NCBI RefSeq assembly: GCF_001315015.1
Contig: NZ_CP012917.1
Span: 189,001 to 253,000, forward strand
From: Azospirillum brasilense
Lineage (GTDB): Bacteria > Pseudomonadota > Alphaproteobacteria > Azospirillales > Azospirillaceae
Direction of reading: 5' to 3'
DNA: 64,000 nt
The notes under the pieces are model-generated. The model had not been told where the DNA came from. It made no database searches and worked only from the letters and a program-made list of their open reading frames with translations. The translations under genes were made by a program, and so were the position numbers. Of this stretch, positions 8,205 to 16,342 are shown one piece after another (position 1 is the stretch's first letter; each line of letters starts with the position of its first letter).

Positions 8205-9252
8205 CGCCCGGCTGATGCCGGCCACCCTCGCGCCGCCCGCCGCGTTTTCCGGGCGAGGCCGGCGGTTCGCCTGGACCCTTCTTCTGCTGGCGGTCGCCTT
8301 CGGCGCCGTACCCGCTGCGATCGTCGGCACCGGGTCCAGCTATCTCGCCCAGATCGCCATCACGACGATGATCTTCGTCATCCTGTCGGCCAGCCTGAAC
8401 CATGTGACCGGCACCGCCGGGCTGCTGTCGATCGGCCACGCCGCCTTCTACGGCATCGGCGCCTACGCCGCGGCTCTGCTGTCGACCAGGCTCGGCCTGC
8501 CCTTCGTCGTCACGCTGCCGGCGGCGGGGCTGATCGCCGCGCTGTTCGGCTTCCTGGTGGCGCTGCCGACCATGCGGCTGGTCAGCATCTACTTCGCCGT
8601 CGCCACGCTCGGCATAGGCGAGATGATCTACGTGGTCCTGCTGAACTGGGTGGACGTGACCCGCGGCCCGATGGGCATCCGCGGCATCCCGCCGATCTCG
8701 CTGTTCGGCTGGCAGGCCGACACGCTGCTCAGCCGCTATCTGGCGGTCGCGGTCATCGCCGTCGCCTGCGTCTGGGTGCTGCACCGGCTGACCCACTCCT
8801 ACTACGGCAACGCGCTGCGGGCTCTGCGCGAGGACGACCAGTGCGCCGACAGCATGGGCATCAACGTGGAGCGGCTGAAGATCGAGTCCTTCGTCGTCGC
8901 CACCTTCTTCGCCGGCATCGCCGGGGCGCTGCTGGCCCACACCTCCGCCTACATCGCGCCGGACAACTTCCGCTTCATGGAATCGATCCTGATCCTGGCG
9001 ATGGTGGTGGTCGGCGGGCTGGGCAGCCTTCCCGGCGCGGTCGTCGGCGCCCTGTTCATGATCGTCCTGCCGGAAGCGCTGCGCGACATCGGCGATTACC
9101 GCATGATCGCCGTCGGGGCGACCATGTTCCTGTCCATCCTGCTGCTGCCCAAGGGCATGCTGGCCGAAGGCACCGCGCTGGGCTTCGTCCGCCGCTCCTT
9201 CTCCCGCGGCTGGGCCACCATCGCCGGCGGCACGCCCGTCGGCTGGAAGTGA
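8185..9252 (+). CDS. LIV-type ABC transporter permease, LivM-like (operon 1)
   Basis: This 355-residue inner-membrane permease carries LivM-type motifs: LNHVTGTAGLLSIGHAAFYGIGAYAAAL at about residues 70-100, VSIYFAVATLGIGEM in the middle, and VVGGLGSLPGAV near the C-terminus. Its start overlaps the end of the upstream permease by 20 bases, indicating translational coupling. The ATPase gene begins nine bases after the stop. It pairs with the LivH-like subunit to form the membrane channel of transporter 1. Confidence 0.93.
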   Translation: MDVNVPDARLMPATLAPPAAFSGRGRRFAWTLLLLAVAFGAVPAAIVGTGSSYLAQIAITTMIFVILSASLNHVTGTAGLLSIGHAAFYGIGAYAAALLSTRLGLPFVVTLPAAGLIAALFGFLVALPTMRLVSIYFAVATLGIGEMIYVVLLNWVDVTRGPMGIRGIPPISLFGWQADTLLSRYLAVAVIAVACVWVLHRLTHSYYGNALRALREDDQCADSMGINVERLKIESFVVATFFAGIAGALLAHTSAYIAPDNFRFMESILILAMVVVGGLGSLPGAVVGALFMIVLPEALRDIGDYRMIAVGATMFLSILLLPKGMLAEGTALGFVRRSFSRGWATIAGGTPVGWK

Positions 9253-9260
9253 GGCGGATC

Positions 9261-10028
9261 ATGAGCAACACGCTTCTCTCCATCCAGGGGCTGACCCGGC
9301 GCTTCGGCGGCCTGCTGGCGGTCAGCGACGTCAGCGCCACCATCGCCAAGGGCGAGCTGGTCGGGCTGATCGGCCCCAACGGCGCCGGCAAGACCACCCT
9401 GTTCAACCTGATCACCGGCTTCACCCCGCCGTCGGACGGCACGGTGACCTTCGACGGGCAGGACGTCACGGGCCGCAAGCCCTGGCAGATCGCCCGCATG
9501 GGCATGGGCCGCACCTTCCAGAACCTGCGCGTCTTTCCCAACATGACGGTGTTCGACAACGTGTCGGTCGGGGCGGTCGGCGCCTTCGGCCAGTCGCCCT
9601 GGCGGGCGCTGGTCAACGGCGGCGCCCACAGCCGCGCGGTCAGCGAGCGGAGCTGGGAGGCGCTGGAGCGCGTCGGCCTGACCGCCCAAGCCGGGGACAT
9701 CGCCGCCAACCTGTCCTACGGCAAGCGCAAGTATCTGGAGATCGCCCGCGCCCTGGCGACGTCGCCCCGCCTGCTGATCCTCGACGAGCCGGCGGCGGGC
9801 CTGAACGACACCGAGACGGCGGAGCTGGCCGACTTCATCCGCCGCCTGCACGCCGGCGGCGTCACCGTTCTGCTGGTGGAGCACGACATGGGGCTGGTGA
9901 TGGGAAGCTGCAGCCGCGTCATCGTGCTTGCCTCGGGCCGTAAGATCGCCGACGGCACGCCGGAGGCGGTGCAGCGCGACCCCGCCGTCCTCGAAGCCTA
10001 TCTGGGAGTGGAAGACGATGCCGCTTGA
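9261..10028 (+). CDS. LIV-type ABC transporter ATPase, LivG-like (operon 1)
   Basis: This is a 255-residue ABC ATPase. Walker A is GPNGAGKTT near residue 40. The Q-loop region is GRTFQNLRVFPNMTV, the signature is the degenerate LSYGKRK, and Walker B is LLILDEPAAGLN, followed by the switch histidine in LLVEHDM. The C-terminal EAYLGVE tail is typical of LivG. The ATG at 9261 is preceded by GAGGCGG. Its last codons overlap the start of the LivF-like gene by 11 bases. Confidence 0.94.
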   Translation: MSNTLLSIQGLTRRFGGLLAVSDVSATIAKGELVGLIGPNGAGKTTLFNLITGFTPPSDGTVTFDGQDVTGRKPWQIARMGMGRTFQNLRVFPNMTVFDNVSVGAVGAFGQSPWRALVNGGAHSRAVSERSWEALERVGLTAQAGDIAANLSYGKRKYLEIARALATSPRLLILDEPAAGLNDTETAELADFIRRLHAGGVTVLLVEHDMGLVMGSCSRVIVLASGRKIADGTPEAVQRDPAVLEAYLGVEDDAA

Positions 10029-10752
10029 CGGAGCCCAAGCCACCACTCGCCGCATTCTTGAAGTCCGCGACCTGACGGTGCGCATGGGGCCGCAGGAGAT
10101 CCTGCGCGGCGTCTCGCTCGACGTGGCGGAGGGGGCCATCGTCGCCGTGCTGGGCGCCAACGGCGTCGGCAAGACCACGCTGATGCGCGCGCTTTCGGGC
10201 ATTTACCGCACCAGCGGCGGCGCCACCGTCTTCGACGGCCAGGACATGACCGACAGCCCCAGCCACGAGGTGGTGCGCCGCGGCCTCGCCCAGGCGCCGG
10301 AGGGGCGGCAGATTTTCGGCACCATGACGGTGCGGGAGAACCTGCTGCTGGGCGGGCGGACGCTGCGCCACGACCGCGCCGCCCGCATGGAGCGGATGCT
10401 GGAGCTGTTCCCCCGCCTGCGCGAGCGGCTGACCCAGAAGGCGGGGTCGCTGTCGGGCGGCGAGCAGCAGATGCTGTGCATCGCCCGTGCCCTGATGTCG
10501 AAGCCGCGCCTGCTGCTGCTCGACGAGCCGTCGCTCGGCCTCGCGCCGATGGTGGTGAAGCAGATCTTCGACCTGCTGGTCCAGATCCGCGGCGAGGGCA
10601 CCTCGATCCTTCTGGTGGAGCAGAACGCCCGCGCCGCGCTGCGCGTCGCCGATCACGCCTATGTCATGGAGGCGGGAAGGGTGACACTCTCGGGCAGCGC
10701 CGCCGATCTGGCCGCCGACCCGCGCGTGCGGGCGGCCTATCTCGGTGGCTGA
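10018..10752 (+). CDS. LIV-type ABC transporter ATPase, LivF-like (operon 1)
   Basis: This is the second ATPase of transporter 1, with 244 residues. Walker A is GANGVGKTT, with valine where LivF proteins usually have alanine. The Q-loop region reads APEGRQIFGTMTVREN, the signature is LSGGEQQ, and Walker B is LLLLDEPSLGLAP. A LLVEQNA switch and the end RAAYLGG complete the LivF pattern. The ATG at 10018 lies inside the upstream gene and gives the standard family length. The second ATC-hydrolase-family gene follows 19 bases after the stop. Confidence 0.94.
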   Translation: MPLDGAQATTRRILEVRDLTVRMGPQEILRGVSLDVAEGAIVAVLGANGVGKTTLMRALSGIYRTSGGATVFDGQDMTDSPSHEVVRRGLAQAPEGRQIFGTMTVRENLLLGGRTLRHDRAARMERMLELFPRLRERLTQKAGSLSGGEQQMLCIARALMSKPRLLLLDEPSLGLAPMVVKQIFDLLVQIRGEGTSILLVEQNARAALRVADHAYVMEAGRVTLSGSAADLAADPRVRAAYLGG

Positions 10753-10771
10753 CGGAAAAAGGATCGCAGCG

Positions 10772-11314
10772 ATGACCACCGACACCGAAAACGCCGCTCC
10801 CGCCCCAACTCCCGCGTCTGCCCCCCTGCCCATCCTGGAGCGGCGGCGCATCGAGGCGGCCTTCGCCAAGGCGCTCTACGACCAGCTCCTGCCCGAGATC
10901 GGGCGGGAGCGGGCGCGGGCCGTGCTCGCCCGCGCCATCGAGGTGATGGCCCGCGAGGCCGGCGCCGCCATGGCGGCGGAGGACCGCGCCACCCGCGGCA
11001 CCGCCGACCTCGCCACCTTCCACGAGCGGCTGGCCCTGTGGACCGCCGGGGACGCCCTGCGGCTGGAGGTGATCGAGAGCGCGCCCGACCGGCTGGGCTT
11101 CAACGTCACCCGCTGCCGCTACGCCGAAAGCTACCGCGCCATGGGCGTGGAGGAGATCGGCGACATCCTGTCCTGCAACCGGGACGGCGAGTTCATGTGC
11201 GGCTACCGCCCCGACGTCCGCTTCACCCGCACCCAGACCATCATGCAGGGCGCCAGCCACTGCGACTTCCGCTACAGCCTGCCGGCGGGCGGACCCCAGG
11301 AGTCCCCGGAATGA
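10772..11314 (+). CDS. L-2-amino-thiazoline-4-carboxylate (ATC) hydrolase family protein, copy 2
   Basis: The protein has 180 residues and resembles the ATC hydrolase family more strongly than copy 1. It has VTRCRYAESYRAMGVEEIG, then LSCNRDGEFMCGYRPDV and a C-terminal GASHCDFRY, a set of conserved Cys, Arg, Asp and His residues typical of the family. AAGGA eight bases before ATG 10772 fixes the start; an in-frame GTG at 10745 overlaps the upstream gene. The last bases overlap the start of the M20 amidohydrolase gene as ATGA. In the Pseudomonas pathway an N-carbamoyl-L-cysteine amidohydrolase acts directly after ATC hydrolase, matching this order. Confidence 0.82.
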   Translation: MTTDTENAAPAPTPASAPLPILERRRIEAAFAKALYDQLLPEIGRERARAVLARAIEVMAREAGAAMAAEDRATRGTADLATFHERLALWTAGDALRLEVIESAPDRLGFNVTRCRYAESYRAMGVEEIGDILSCNRDGEFMCGYRPDVRFTRTQTIMQGASHCDFRYSLPAGGPQESPE

Positions 11315-12510
11315 CCATCCCCGCGAACGTCCGCCTGCATCCCGCCGCCGAGGCCCTGGCCCCGGAGATGCGGCAGTGGCGGCACCATCTGCACGCCCAT
11401 CCCGAAACCGCCTTCGAGGAGCACGAGACCGCGGCCTTCGTCGCGGACAAGCTGCGCGCCTTCGGGCTGGAGGTGGCGACGGGGCTGGGGCGCACCGGCG
11501 TGGTCGGCACGCTGAAGGGCCGCCGCCCCGGCGGTCGGGCCATCGCGCTGCGCGCCGACATGGACGCGCTGCACATCCACGAGACCAACGACTTCGCCCA
11601 CCGCTCGGTCAATCCGGGGCGGATGCACGCCTGCGGCCACGACGGCCACACCACCATGCTGCTGGGAGCCACCAAGGTCCTGGCCGACGATCCCGACTTC
11701 GCCGGGACGCTGCACGTCATCTTCCAACCGGCCGAGGAGAACGAGGGCGGCGCCCGCGAGATGGTCGCGGAGGGGCTGTTCGAGCGGTTTCCGGTGGAGG
11801 GCGTCTACGGCATGCACAACTGGCCGGGCCTGCCGCTCGGGCAGATCGCGCTGCGGCCGGGGCCGATGATGGGCAGCTACGACATCTTCGAGGTGACCAT
11901 CCACGGCAAGGGCAGCCACGCCGCCATGCCGCATCTCGGCCACGACCCGATGACCGCCGCCGGCCATCTGCTGACCACCCTCCAGACCATTCCGGGGCGC
12001 AGCCTGCACCCGCTGGACAGCGCCGTGGTCTCCACCACCTGGATCACCGGCGGCGACACCTGGAACGTCATCCCGGCGGAGGTCACGCTGCGCGGCACCG
12101 TCCGCGCCTTCAAGGAGGGGGTGCAGGACGTGGTCGAGGCACGGCTGCGCGCGCTGGCCGAGCACACCGCCGCCGCCTTCGGCTGCACCGCCGGCGTGCG
12201 CTACGAGCGGCGCTACCCGGCAACGGTCAACAGCGCCGCCGAGACCGCGCTGTGCGCCCGCGTCGCCGCCATGCTGGTCGGCGAGGAGAACATCGATCAC
12301 GACCCGATGCCCTCCATGGGCGCCGAGGATTTCGCCTTCATGCTGAAGGAGCGGCCGGGCTGCTACGTCTGGCTGGGCAACGGGCCGACCGACGGTGGCT
12401 GCCTGCTGCACAACCCGGGCTACGACTTCAACGACGCCAACCTGGCCATCGGCGCCAGCTATTGGGTGGCGCTGGCCAAGACGCTGCTGGTGGAGGAGGG
12501 GACGCGATGA
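11311..12510 (+). CDS. M20-family metal-dependent amidohydrolase (HipO/AtcC-type)
   Basis: This 399-residue aminoacylase/carboxypeptidase-fold enzyme removes an N-acyl or N-carbamoyl group from an amino acid. Metal and catalytic motifs are visible: RADMDAL, HACGHDGHTTML near residue 106, QPAEENEGGA, YGMHNWPGLP and, near the C-terminus, SMGAEDFAFML. A dimerisation lid domain lies about residues 185-300 (KGSHAAMPH). It starts in an ATGA overlap with the ATC-hydrolase-family gene and ends in another with the oxidase gene. Closest by pattern are hippurate and IAA-amino-acid hydrolases. Context suggests N-carbamoyl-cysteine or a related amide, which is inference. Confidence 0.9.
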   Translation: MTIPANVRLHPAAEALAPEMRQWRHHLHAHPETAFEEHETAAFVADKLRAFGLEVATGLGRTGVVGTLKGRRPGGRAIALRADMDALHIHETNDFAHRSVNPGRMHACGHDGHTTMLLGATKVLADDPDFAGTLHVIFQPAEENEGGAREMVAEGLFERFPVEGVYGMHNWPGLPLGQIALRPGPMMGSYDIFEVTIHGKGSHAAMPHLGHDPMTAAGHLLTTLQTIPGRSLHPLDSAVVSTTWITGGDTWNVIPAEVTLRGTVRAFKEGVQDVVEARLRALAEHTAAAFGCTAGVRYERRYPATVNSAAETALCARVAAMLVGEENIDHDPMPSMGAEDFAFMLKERPGCYVWLGNGPTDGGCLLHNPGYDFNDANLAIGASYWVALAKTLLVEEGTR

Positions 12511-13811
12511 GCGCGCTTCTCAAACCGTTGCTGGACGCGCCGCCGCCGGACTCCCACTGGGCGGCGAGCGCCGTCGCCGGCCCGGAGACCGGCCCGCTGG
12601 ACGGATCGGTCCGGGTGGATGTGGCGGTGGTCGGGGCGGGCATCACCGGCCTGTCCACGGCGATCCATCTGGCCGAGCAGGGTGTGTGCGTGGCGGTGCT
12701 GGAGGCGCGCGAGCCGGGCTTCGGTGGGTCGGGCCGCAACAACGGCCAAATCATCCCGACGCTGTCGCGCCTCGACCCCGCCAACCTGACGGCGGCCTAC
12801 GGCGAGGCCAAGGGATCGGCGCTGGCCCGCATGGTCGGCGGGTCGGCGGCGCTGGTCTTCGACCTGATCGAGCGCTACCAGATGCGCTGCGACGGCGTGC
12901 AGAAGGGCTGGATCCAGCCGGCCCACCGGCCCGGCCGCATGGCGGCGGCCGAGCAACGGGTCGCGCAATGGCGGGCGCTGGGGGCGGAGGTCGCGCTGCT
13001 CGACGCGGCGCAGACGGAACGGGCGTTGGGAACGCGCTTCTGGCACGGCGCCATGGTCGCCCCGACCGGTGGCCATGTGAACCCGCTGTCGCTGGCCCGC
13101 GAGATGGCGCGGGCCGCCCTCGGGCTGGGCGTGGCGATCCACAGCGACACGCCGGTGGTGTCCATCGCGCGCGCCGGCACCGGCTGGACGTTGACCACGC
13201 CGCGCGGCGGCGTGACCGCCGACCGCGTCGTGGTGGCGACCAACGCCTACACCGACGATCTGTGGCCGGGGCTGCGCCGCTCCGTCGTGCCGGTGCTGAA
13301 CTTCCAGATGGTGACGGAGCCGCTGCCCGCCGCCTTGCGCGCCAGCGTGCTGCCCTCCGACATGGCGTGCAGCGACACCCGCGGCGACCTGCATTTCTTC
13401 CGCTGGACCGCCGACAACCGGCTGGTCTCCGGCTGCACGCTGGTGCGGTCGGCCGACGCCGAGCGGCGGGCGCGGGAGCGCACGCGGGAACGCATCCGCC
13501 GCGTCTTCCCCCAGATCGGCAACCCGGCCATCGCGCGGAGCTGGAGCGGGCATCTGGCGATGACCGCCGATTTCCGGCCCCACTTCCACGAGCTGGCGCC
13601 CGGCGTGACCGGGGCGGTCGGCTACAACGGGCGCGGCATGGCGCTGGGCACCGCGGTTGGCCGCGAACTGGCGCGCCACGCTACGGGGACGGGCGCGCCG
13701 GAGCTGGCCTTGCCCTTCACCCCGGTGAAGCCGCTGCCCTTCCACGATCTGGTGACGCGCTTCTCCCGGCTCTACATGCTGCATCTGCGCCGGCTGGATC
13801 GCAGGGACTGA
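12507..13811 (+). CDS. FAD-dependent amino-acid oxidase/dehydrogenase (DAO family)
   Basis: This 434-residue flavoprotein has a dinucleotide-binding fold VAVVGAGITGLSTAIHLAEQG at about residues 35-55. GGSGRNNGQIIPTLSR follows, and near the C-terminus comes the second FAD segment GYNGRGMALGTAVGRELA. The family oxidises amines, imino acids or D-amino acids (DadA, glycine oxidase, gamma-glutamylputrescine oxidase). The start codon overlaps the stop of the M20 gene, and this is the last gene of the operon, ending 19 bases before a convergent MFS gene. A role in oxidising a cyclic sulfur amino acid such as a thiazolidine is conceivable but untested. Confidence 0.9.
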   Translation: MSALLKPLLDAPPPDSHWAASAVAGPETGPLDGSVRVDVAVVGAGITGLSTAIHLAEQGVCVAVLEAREPGFGGSGRNNGQIIPTLSRLDPANLTAAYGEAKGSALARMVGGSAALVFDLIERYQMRCDGVQKGWIQPAHRPGRMAAAEQRVAQWRALGAEVALLDAAQTERALGTRFWHGAMVAPTGGHVNPLSLAREMARAALGLGVAIHSDTPVVSIARAGTGWTLTTPRGGVTADRVVVATNAYTDDLWPGLRRSVVPVLNFQMVTEPLPAALRASVLPSDMACSDTRGDLHFFRWTADNRLVSGCTLVRSADAERRARERTRERIRRVFPQIGNPAIARSWSGHLAMTADFRPHFHELAPGVTGAVGYNGRGMALGTAVGRELARHATGTGAPELALPFTPVKPLPFHDLVTRFSRLYMLHLRRLDRRD

Positions 13812-13830
13812 CGGCGACGGCGGCGCCCTT

Positions 13831-15036
13831 TCACGCTCCGGCCGTGTCGGCTGGGTCGGGAAAGCCGTGCCGCCTCGCTCCCCACACCGCCAGCAGCGTC
13901 GCCGCCAGCAGCACCAGGACGGCCGGCGCGAAGGCGCCGACGCCCAGCCGTTCGAGCAGCACGCCGCCGAGGAGGCCGCCGCCGGCAATGGCCGTGTTCC
14001 AGGCGGTGACCAGCATGGACTGGGCGACATCCGCCGCGTCGCCCGCCGTCCTGGCCAGGGCCGTCTGGAACAGCGTCCCCGCACCGCCGAACGCCAGGCC
14101 CCAGGCGGCCACCGCCGCAAGGACCACGGCCGGGGCATCGCCAGCCACGCCGAGCACCAGCGCGGACAGACCGAACAGGACGGTGCTGGCCAGCGTCAGC
14201 GCCCGCAGATGGCCGTCGATCAGCGCGCCGACGATCCAGATGCCCAGCAGCGACGCGACGCCGAACAGCAGCAGCGCCAGATCCGTCCGCCCTTCCATGC
14301 CCGCCGCCGCCAGGAACGGCGCGATGTAGGTGTAGAGGATGTTGTGCGCCAGCACGAAGGCCAGAACCACGAACAGCACCGGGCGCACGCCGGCCAGGGT
14401 GAACACGCGCCCGGGCGACAGCCGACGGCCCGCCGCCTGCCCGGCGAAGTCCGGCACCACGACGCGCACCCACAGCATGAGCGCCAGCGCCAGCGCGCTC
14501 ATGAGTCCGAAGCAGACCCTCCAGTCCACCAGATTGCCCAGGAAGGTGCCGGTCGGTACGCCGAGCGACAGAGCCAACGGCGCGCCGACCATCGCGACGG
14601 CGATGGCCCGGCCCTTCTGGTGGTCGGGCACCATGCGCGCGGCATAGCCCGCCAGCAGCGCCCACATCAGGCCGGCCGACACGCCCGCCAGGAAGCGCGC
14701 CACCATGGTCAGGGCGAAGCTGCCGGACAGGGTCGTGACGGTGTTGGCGACGACGAAGCCGGCGATGGCCGCCAGCAGCAGCGGGCGGCGGCGCACCCCC
14801 TGCGTGGCGGCGGTCAGCGGGATGGCCGCCGCCAGCGAACCGGCGGCGTAGATCGTCACGGTCTGGCCGACCCAGGCCTCGGTCACACCCAGCCCTTGGG
14901 CCATCTGCGGCAGCAGTCCGGCGGGCAGCGCTTCGGTGAGGATGGTGATGAAGGCCGCCATGGCGAGCGCCAGCAGCGAGGCCAGGGGCAAACGGTCCGA
15001 AGCGGCGGCGCTCATGCGCGGGGGCGTCCTCCTCAT
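13831..15036 (-). CDS. MFS transporter, DHA1-type drug/sugar efflux
   Basis: This 401-residue protein has twelve hydrophobic segments. The first cytoplasmic loop region (GQTVTIYAAGSLAAAIPLTAATQGVRRRPLLL) carries the A-like MFS motif, and VARFLAGVSAGLMWAL the segment-4 motif. It resembles AraJ/YdhP/PbuE exporters. The start at 15036 has GGAGG upstream and overlaps the stop of the serine hydrolase gene (ATGA), so the two are translated together. The divergent LysR gene upstream is the probable regulator. Substrate unknown; a beta-lactam-like or ester compound would fit the partner enzyme but is only a guess. Confidence 0.92.
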   Translation of the reverse strand: MRRTPPRMSAAASDRLPLASLLALAMAAFITILTEALPAGLLPQMAQGLGVTEAWVGQTVTIYAAGSLAAAIPLTAATQGVRRRPLLLAAIAGFVVANTVTTLSGSFALTMVARFLAGVSAGLMWALLAGYAARMVPDHQKGRAIAVAMVGAPLALSLGVPTGTFLGNLVDWRVCFGLMSALALALMLWVRVVVPDFAGQAAGRRLSPGRVFTLAGVRPVLFVVLAFVLAHNILYTYIAPFLAAAGMEGRTDLALLLFGVASLLGIWIVGALIDGHLRALTLASTVLFGLSALVLGVAGDAPAVVLAAVAAWGLAFGGAGTLFQTALARTAGDAADVAQSMLVTAWNTAIAGGGLLGGVLLERLGVGAFAPAVLVLLAATLLAVWGARRHGFPDPADTAGA

Positions 15037-16226
15037 GGCCGTGCCTCCAGGGCGCCATAGACCGCATCGCGCAAGTCGGTGACGAAGCGGCCGGACATGC
15101 CCTCGTAGAGCGTGTTGGTGAAGGCGACGACGCTGAGTCCCCGCGCCCGGTCCACGAACCAGGAATGGCCGTAGGCGCCGCCCCAGCGCCAGGTGCCTTC
15201 CGATTCGGGCGAGGCGGCCGAGGCCGGGTCGCGCAGGACCGAGAAGCCCAGCCCGAAGCCGAAGCCGGGCGCGTTGGGCAGGTCCCGGCCGCCCGTCTGG
15301 TCCCGGGCCATCTCCGCGATCAGCGCGCCGGGGAGGAGCGCGCCGCCGCCTTGGCGCAGGGTCTCCAGCAGGCGCAGAAGATCCTCCGCCGTCCCCGCCA
15401 TGCCCGCGCCGCCCGAAGGAAAGGCCTGCGGATCGAAGATGCGCGCAGGGCTGTAGGCGATGCCGACGGCGCCCTCGAAGGGGGAGACCGTCTCGCCCTC
15501 GGCCAGCCGATGCGGCTGCGGTGCATCGCTCACATAGGCGGTCGCCACGCGCCGGGGATCGCGGGCGATGAAACCGGTGTCCGCCATGCCCAGCGGGCCG
15601 GTCACCAGATGGCGCACCGCCTCGTCCAGCGTCGTGCCGTGGACCCGCGCGACCAGCGCGCCCAGCACGTCGGTCGCCAATGAATAGCCCCAGCCCGTCC
15701 CCGGTTCGTAAAGCAGCGGCACGCCGGCGAGGCGGCGCAGGTTCTCGTCCAGGGTGATGCCGGAGGCGTCCATGCCGTCCGACACGCCGGCCTGCGCATA
15801 GGGGCCGTCGGCGTCGGCTTCGAAGAAGCGGTAGCCGAGACCGGCCGTGTGGCTGAGCAGCTGCCGCGCCGTGATGCGCGCCGGTCGGCCGTCGGCCAGC
15901 CGGGGCTGGAACCGGGGCAGCCAGCGCGTGATGTCCGCGTCGAGATCGAGCCGGCCTTGCGCCACCAGCGCCAGCGCCGCGGCGGAGACGATGGGCTTGC
16001 TGACCGAGGCCAGACGGAAGACCGTCTCCACGGCCATCGGCCGCGCGCTTTCGCGGTCGGCGAAGCCGGCGGCCTGCCGGTGGAGCAGCGCACCGTCCTG
16101 CGCCACCAGGACGACGGCGCCGACAAGCCGCTGCTCGTCGAGCGCCCGCTGGACGACGCTGTGGACGCGCTCACGGAGGGTCGCCGGTGGAACGCCTTGG
16201 CGGAGGGCAATGGGTGGATGGGTCAT
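15033..16226 (-). CDS. Serine hydrolase of the beta-lactamase/penicillin-binding (class C esterase) family
   Basis: This 397-residue protein has the SxxK catalytic motif S74-V-S-K77 (FRLASVSKPIVSAA), a tyrosine motif in GTGWGYSLATDVLG and the HTAGLGYRF segment typical of EstB-like esterases. No signal peptide is evident, so it is probably cytoplasmic and not a periplasmic beta-lactamase. The C-terminal GHSWFVDRARGLSVVAFTNT carries the region equivalent to the KTG triad. It is transcribed away from a LysR gene and is coupled to an MFS exporter. Possible activities are esterase, D-aminopeptidase or lactone hydrolase. Confidence 0.9.
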   Translation of the reverse strand: MTHPPIALRQGVPPATLRERVHSVVQRALDEQRLVGAVVLVAQDGALLHRQAAGFADRESARPMAVETVFRLASVSKPIVSAAALALVAQGRLDLDADITRWLPRFQPRLADGRPARITARQLLSHTAGLGYRFFEADADGPYAQAGVSDGMDASGITLDENLRRLAGVPLLYEPGTGWGYSLATDVLGALVARVHGTTLDEAVRHLVTGPLGMADTGFIARDPRRVATAYVSDAPQPHRLAEGETVSPFEGAVGIAYSPARIFDPQAFPSGGAGMAGTAEDLLRLLETLRQGGGALLPGALIAEMARDQTGGRDLPNAPGFGFGLGFSVLRDPASAASPESEGTWRWGGAYGHSWFVDRARGLSVVAFTNTLYEGMSGRFVTDLRDAVYGALEARP

Positions 16227-16342
16227 GGCACGCGGCTCGAATCAATGGGCGATGCCGTGACGATAAAAAACCTGCTATTAAAGAAAAAGACGGGCACAGT
16301 TCCTGATTATGCGGAGCTGAATGTCCGCAATGGAGGCGCCGG

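Noticed and set aside
15033..16226. Beta-lactamase resistance gene
   Set aside because: It has SxxK but no signal peptide and its HTAG region is of the esterase type; a resistance role is not supported.
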